Below, piece by piece: positions 6,112 to 6,135 of a stretch of 6,135 nt of DNA. Position numbers and translations under genes: made by a program. The notes below the pieces were generated by a model. That model made no database searches and was not told where the DNA came from. It worked only from the letters and a program-made list of their open reading frames with translations. Source of the DNA: Acidimicrobiaceae bacterium (GTDB taxonomy: Bacteria; Actinomycetota; Acidimicrobiia; Acidimicrobiales; Bog-793); the NCBI GenBank assembly GCA_025463965.1, contig JAODBN010000269.1:1-6135 (forward strand), written 5' to 3'. Numbering within the stretch: position 1 is the first letter of the stretch; the number at the start of each line of letters is the position of its first letter.

Positions 6112-6135
6112 CGACGAGCGGCGGCGCTACGGGTC
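6108..6135 (-). CDS. C-terminal tail of the upstream gene, probably ftsW (partial)
   Basis: On the minus strand one frame reads T-R-S-A-A-A-R-R and then TGA at 6110-6108. That TGA overlaps the murG ATG (6111-6109) as ATGA, the same junction type seen at murG/murC. No Shine-Dalgarno sequence stands upstream of the murG ATG, which fits translation arriving from an overlapping upstream gene. In dcw clusters the gene before murG is normally ftsW, the septal lipid II polymerase, and a basic Arg/Ala-rich cytoplasmic tail would suit it. Only eight codons are visible, so identity rests on position alone. Another frame reads D-P-TAG with the stop at 6129-6127, so the upstream gene could instead end there. 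Confidence 0.35.

Overview
This window is a core chromosomal segment of a high-GC (roughly 70% by eye) bacterium. It holds the division and cell wall (dcw) cluster, with every gene on the minus strand. In transcription order (from high to low coordinates) it reads: probable tail of ftsW, then murG, murC, murB, ftsQ, ftsZ and the start of pgeF (yfiH/laccase-domain family), which runs off the low-coordinate edge. The organism is probably an actinobacterium. The reasons are the high GC, the lack of ftsA between ftsQ and ftsZ, pgeF directly after ftsZ, an actinobacterial-looking FtsZ (379 residues with a short acidic DDDFDVPSFLR tail), and the GGGTAGHV loop in MurG. The order murC-murB-ftsQ is not that of Streptomyces or Mycobacterium, where murB lies elsewhere. 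A deeper-branching class such as Acidimicrobiia or Thermoleophilia is therefore my best guess, not a demonstrated assignment.

Layout: 6108-6135 looks like the last codons of the upstream gene, fused to murG by an ATGA overlap. murG (6111-4945), murC (4948-3551) and murB (3554-2628) are joined by 4-base stop/start overlaps (ATGA, then GTGA), which suggests translational coupling. A 34-base gap precedes ftsQ (2593-1805). Between ftsQ and ftsZ lie 213 bases without a recognised gene. This stretch, with the last codons of ftsQ, contains a very good sigma70-type promoter (TTGACC, 17-base spacer, TATGTT) and a leader of about 190 bases with several inverted repeats. ftsZ (1591-452) follows, then 64 bases, then pgeF from about 387 to beyond position 1.

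Functionally, MurB and MurC make the early cytoplasmic precursor (UDP-MurNAc and UDP-MurNAc-L-Ala). MurG makes lipid II at the membrane. FtsQ links the septal synthase complex to the divisome, and FtsZ forms the ring that directs it. PgeF is reported to keep the peptide stem correct when MurC adds L-Ser in place of L-Ala. The separate promoter before ftsZ would let the cell make far more FtsZ than Mur enzymes.

I found no mobile element, CRISPR array, RNA gene or unknown system here. The points worth a second look are residue-level: MurG lacks the usual HEQN/HEAN motif, MurC has HLPGE where HHPTE is usual, and FtsZ has Lys inside the nucleotide-binding signature. The ftsZ promoter and leader also deserve checking.
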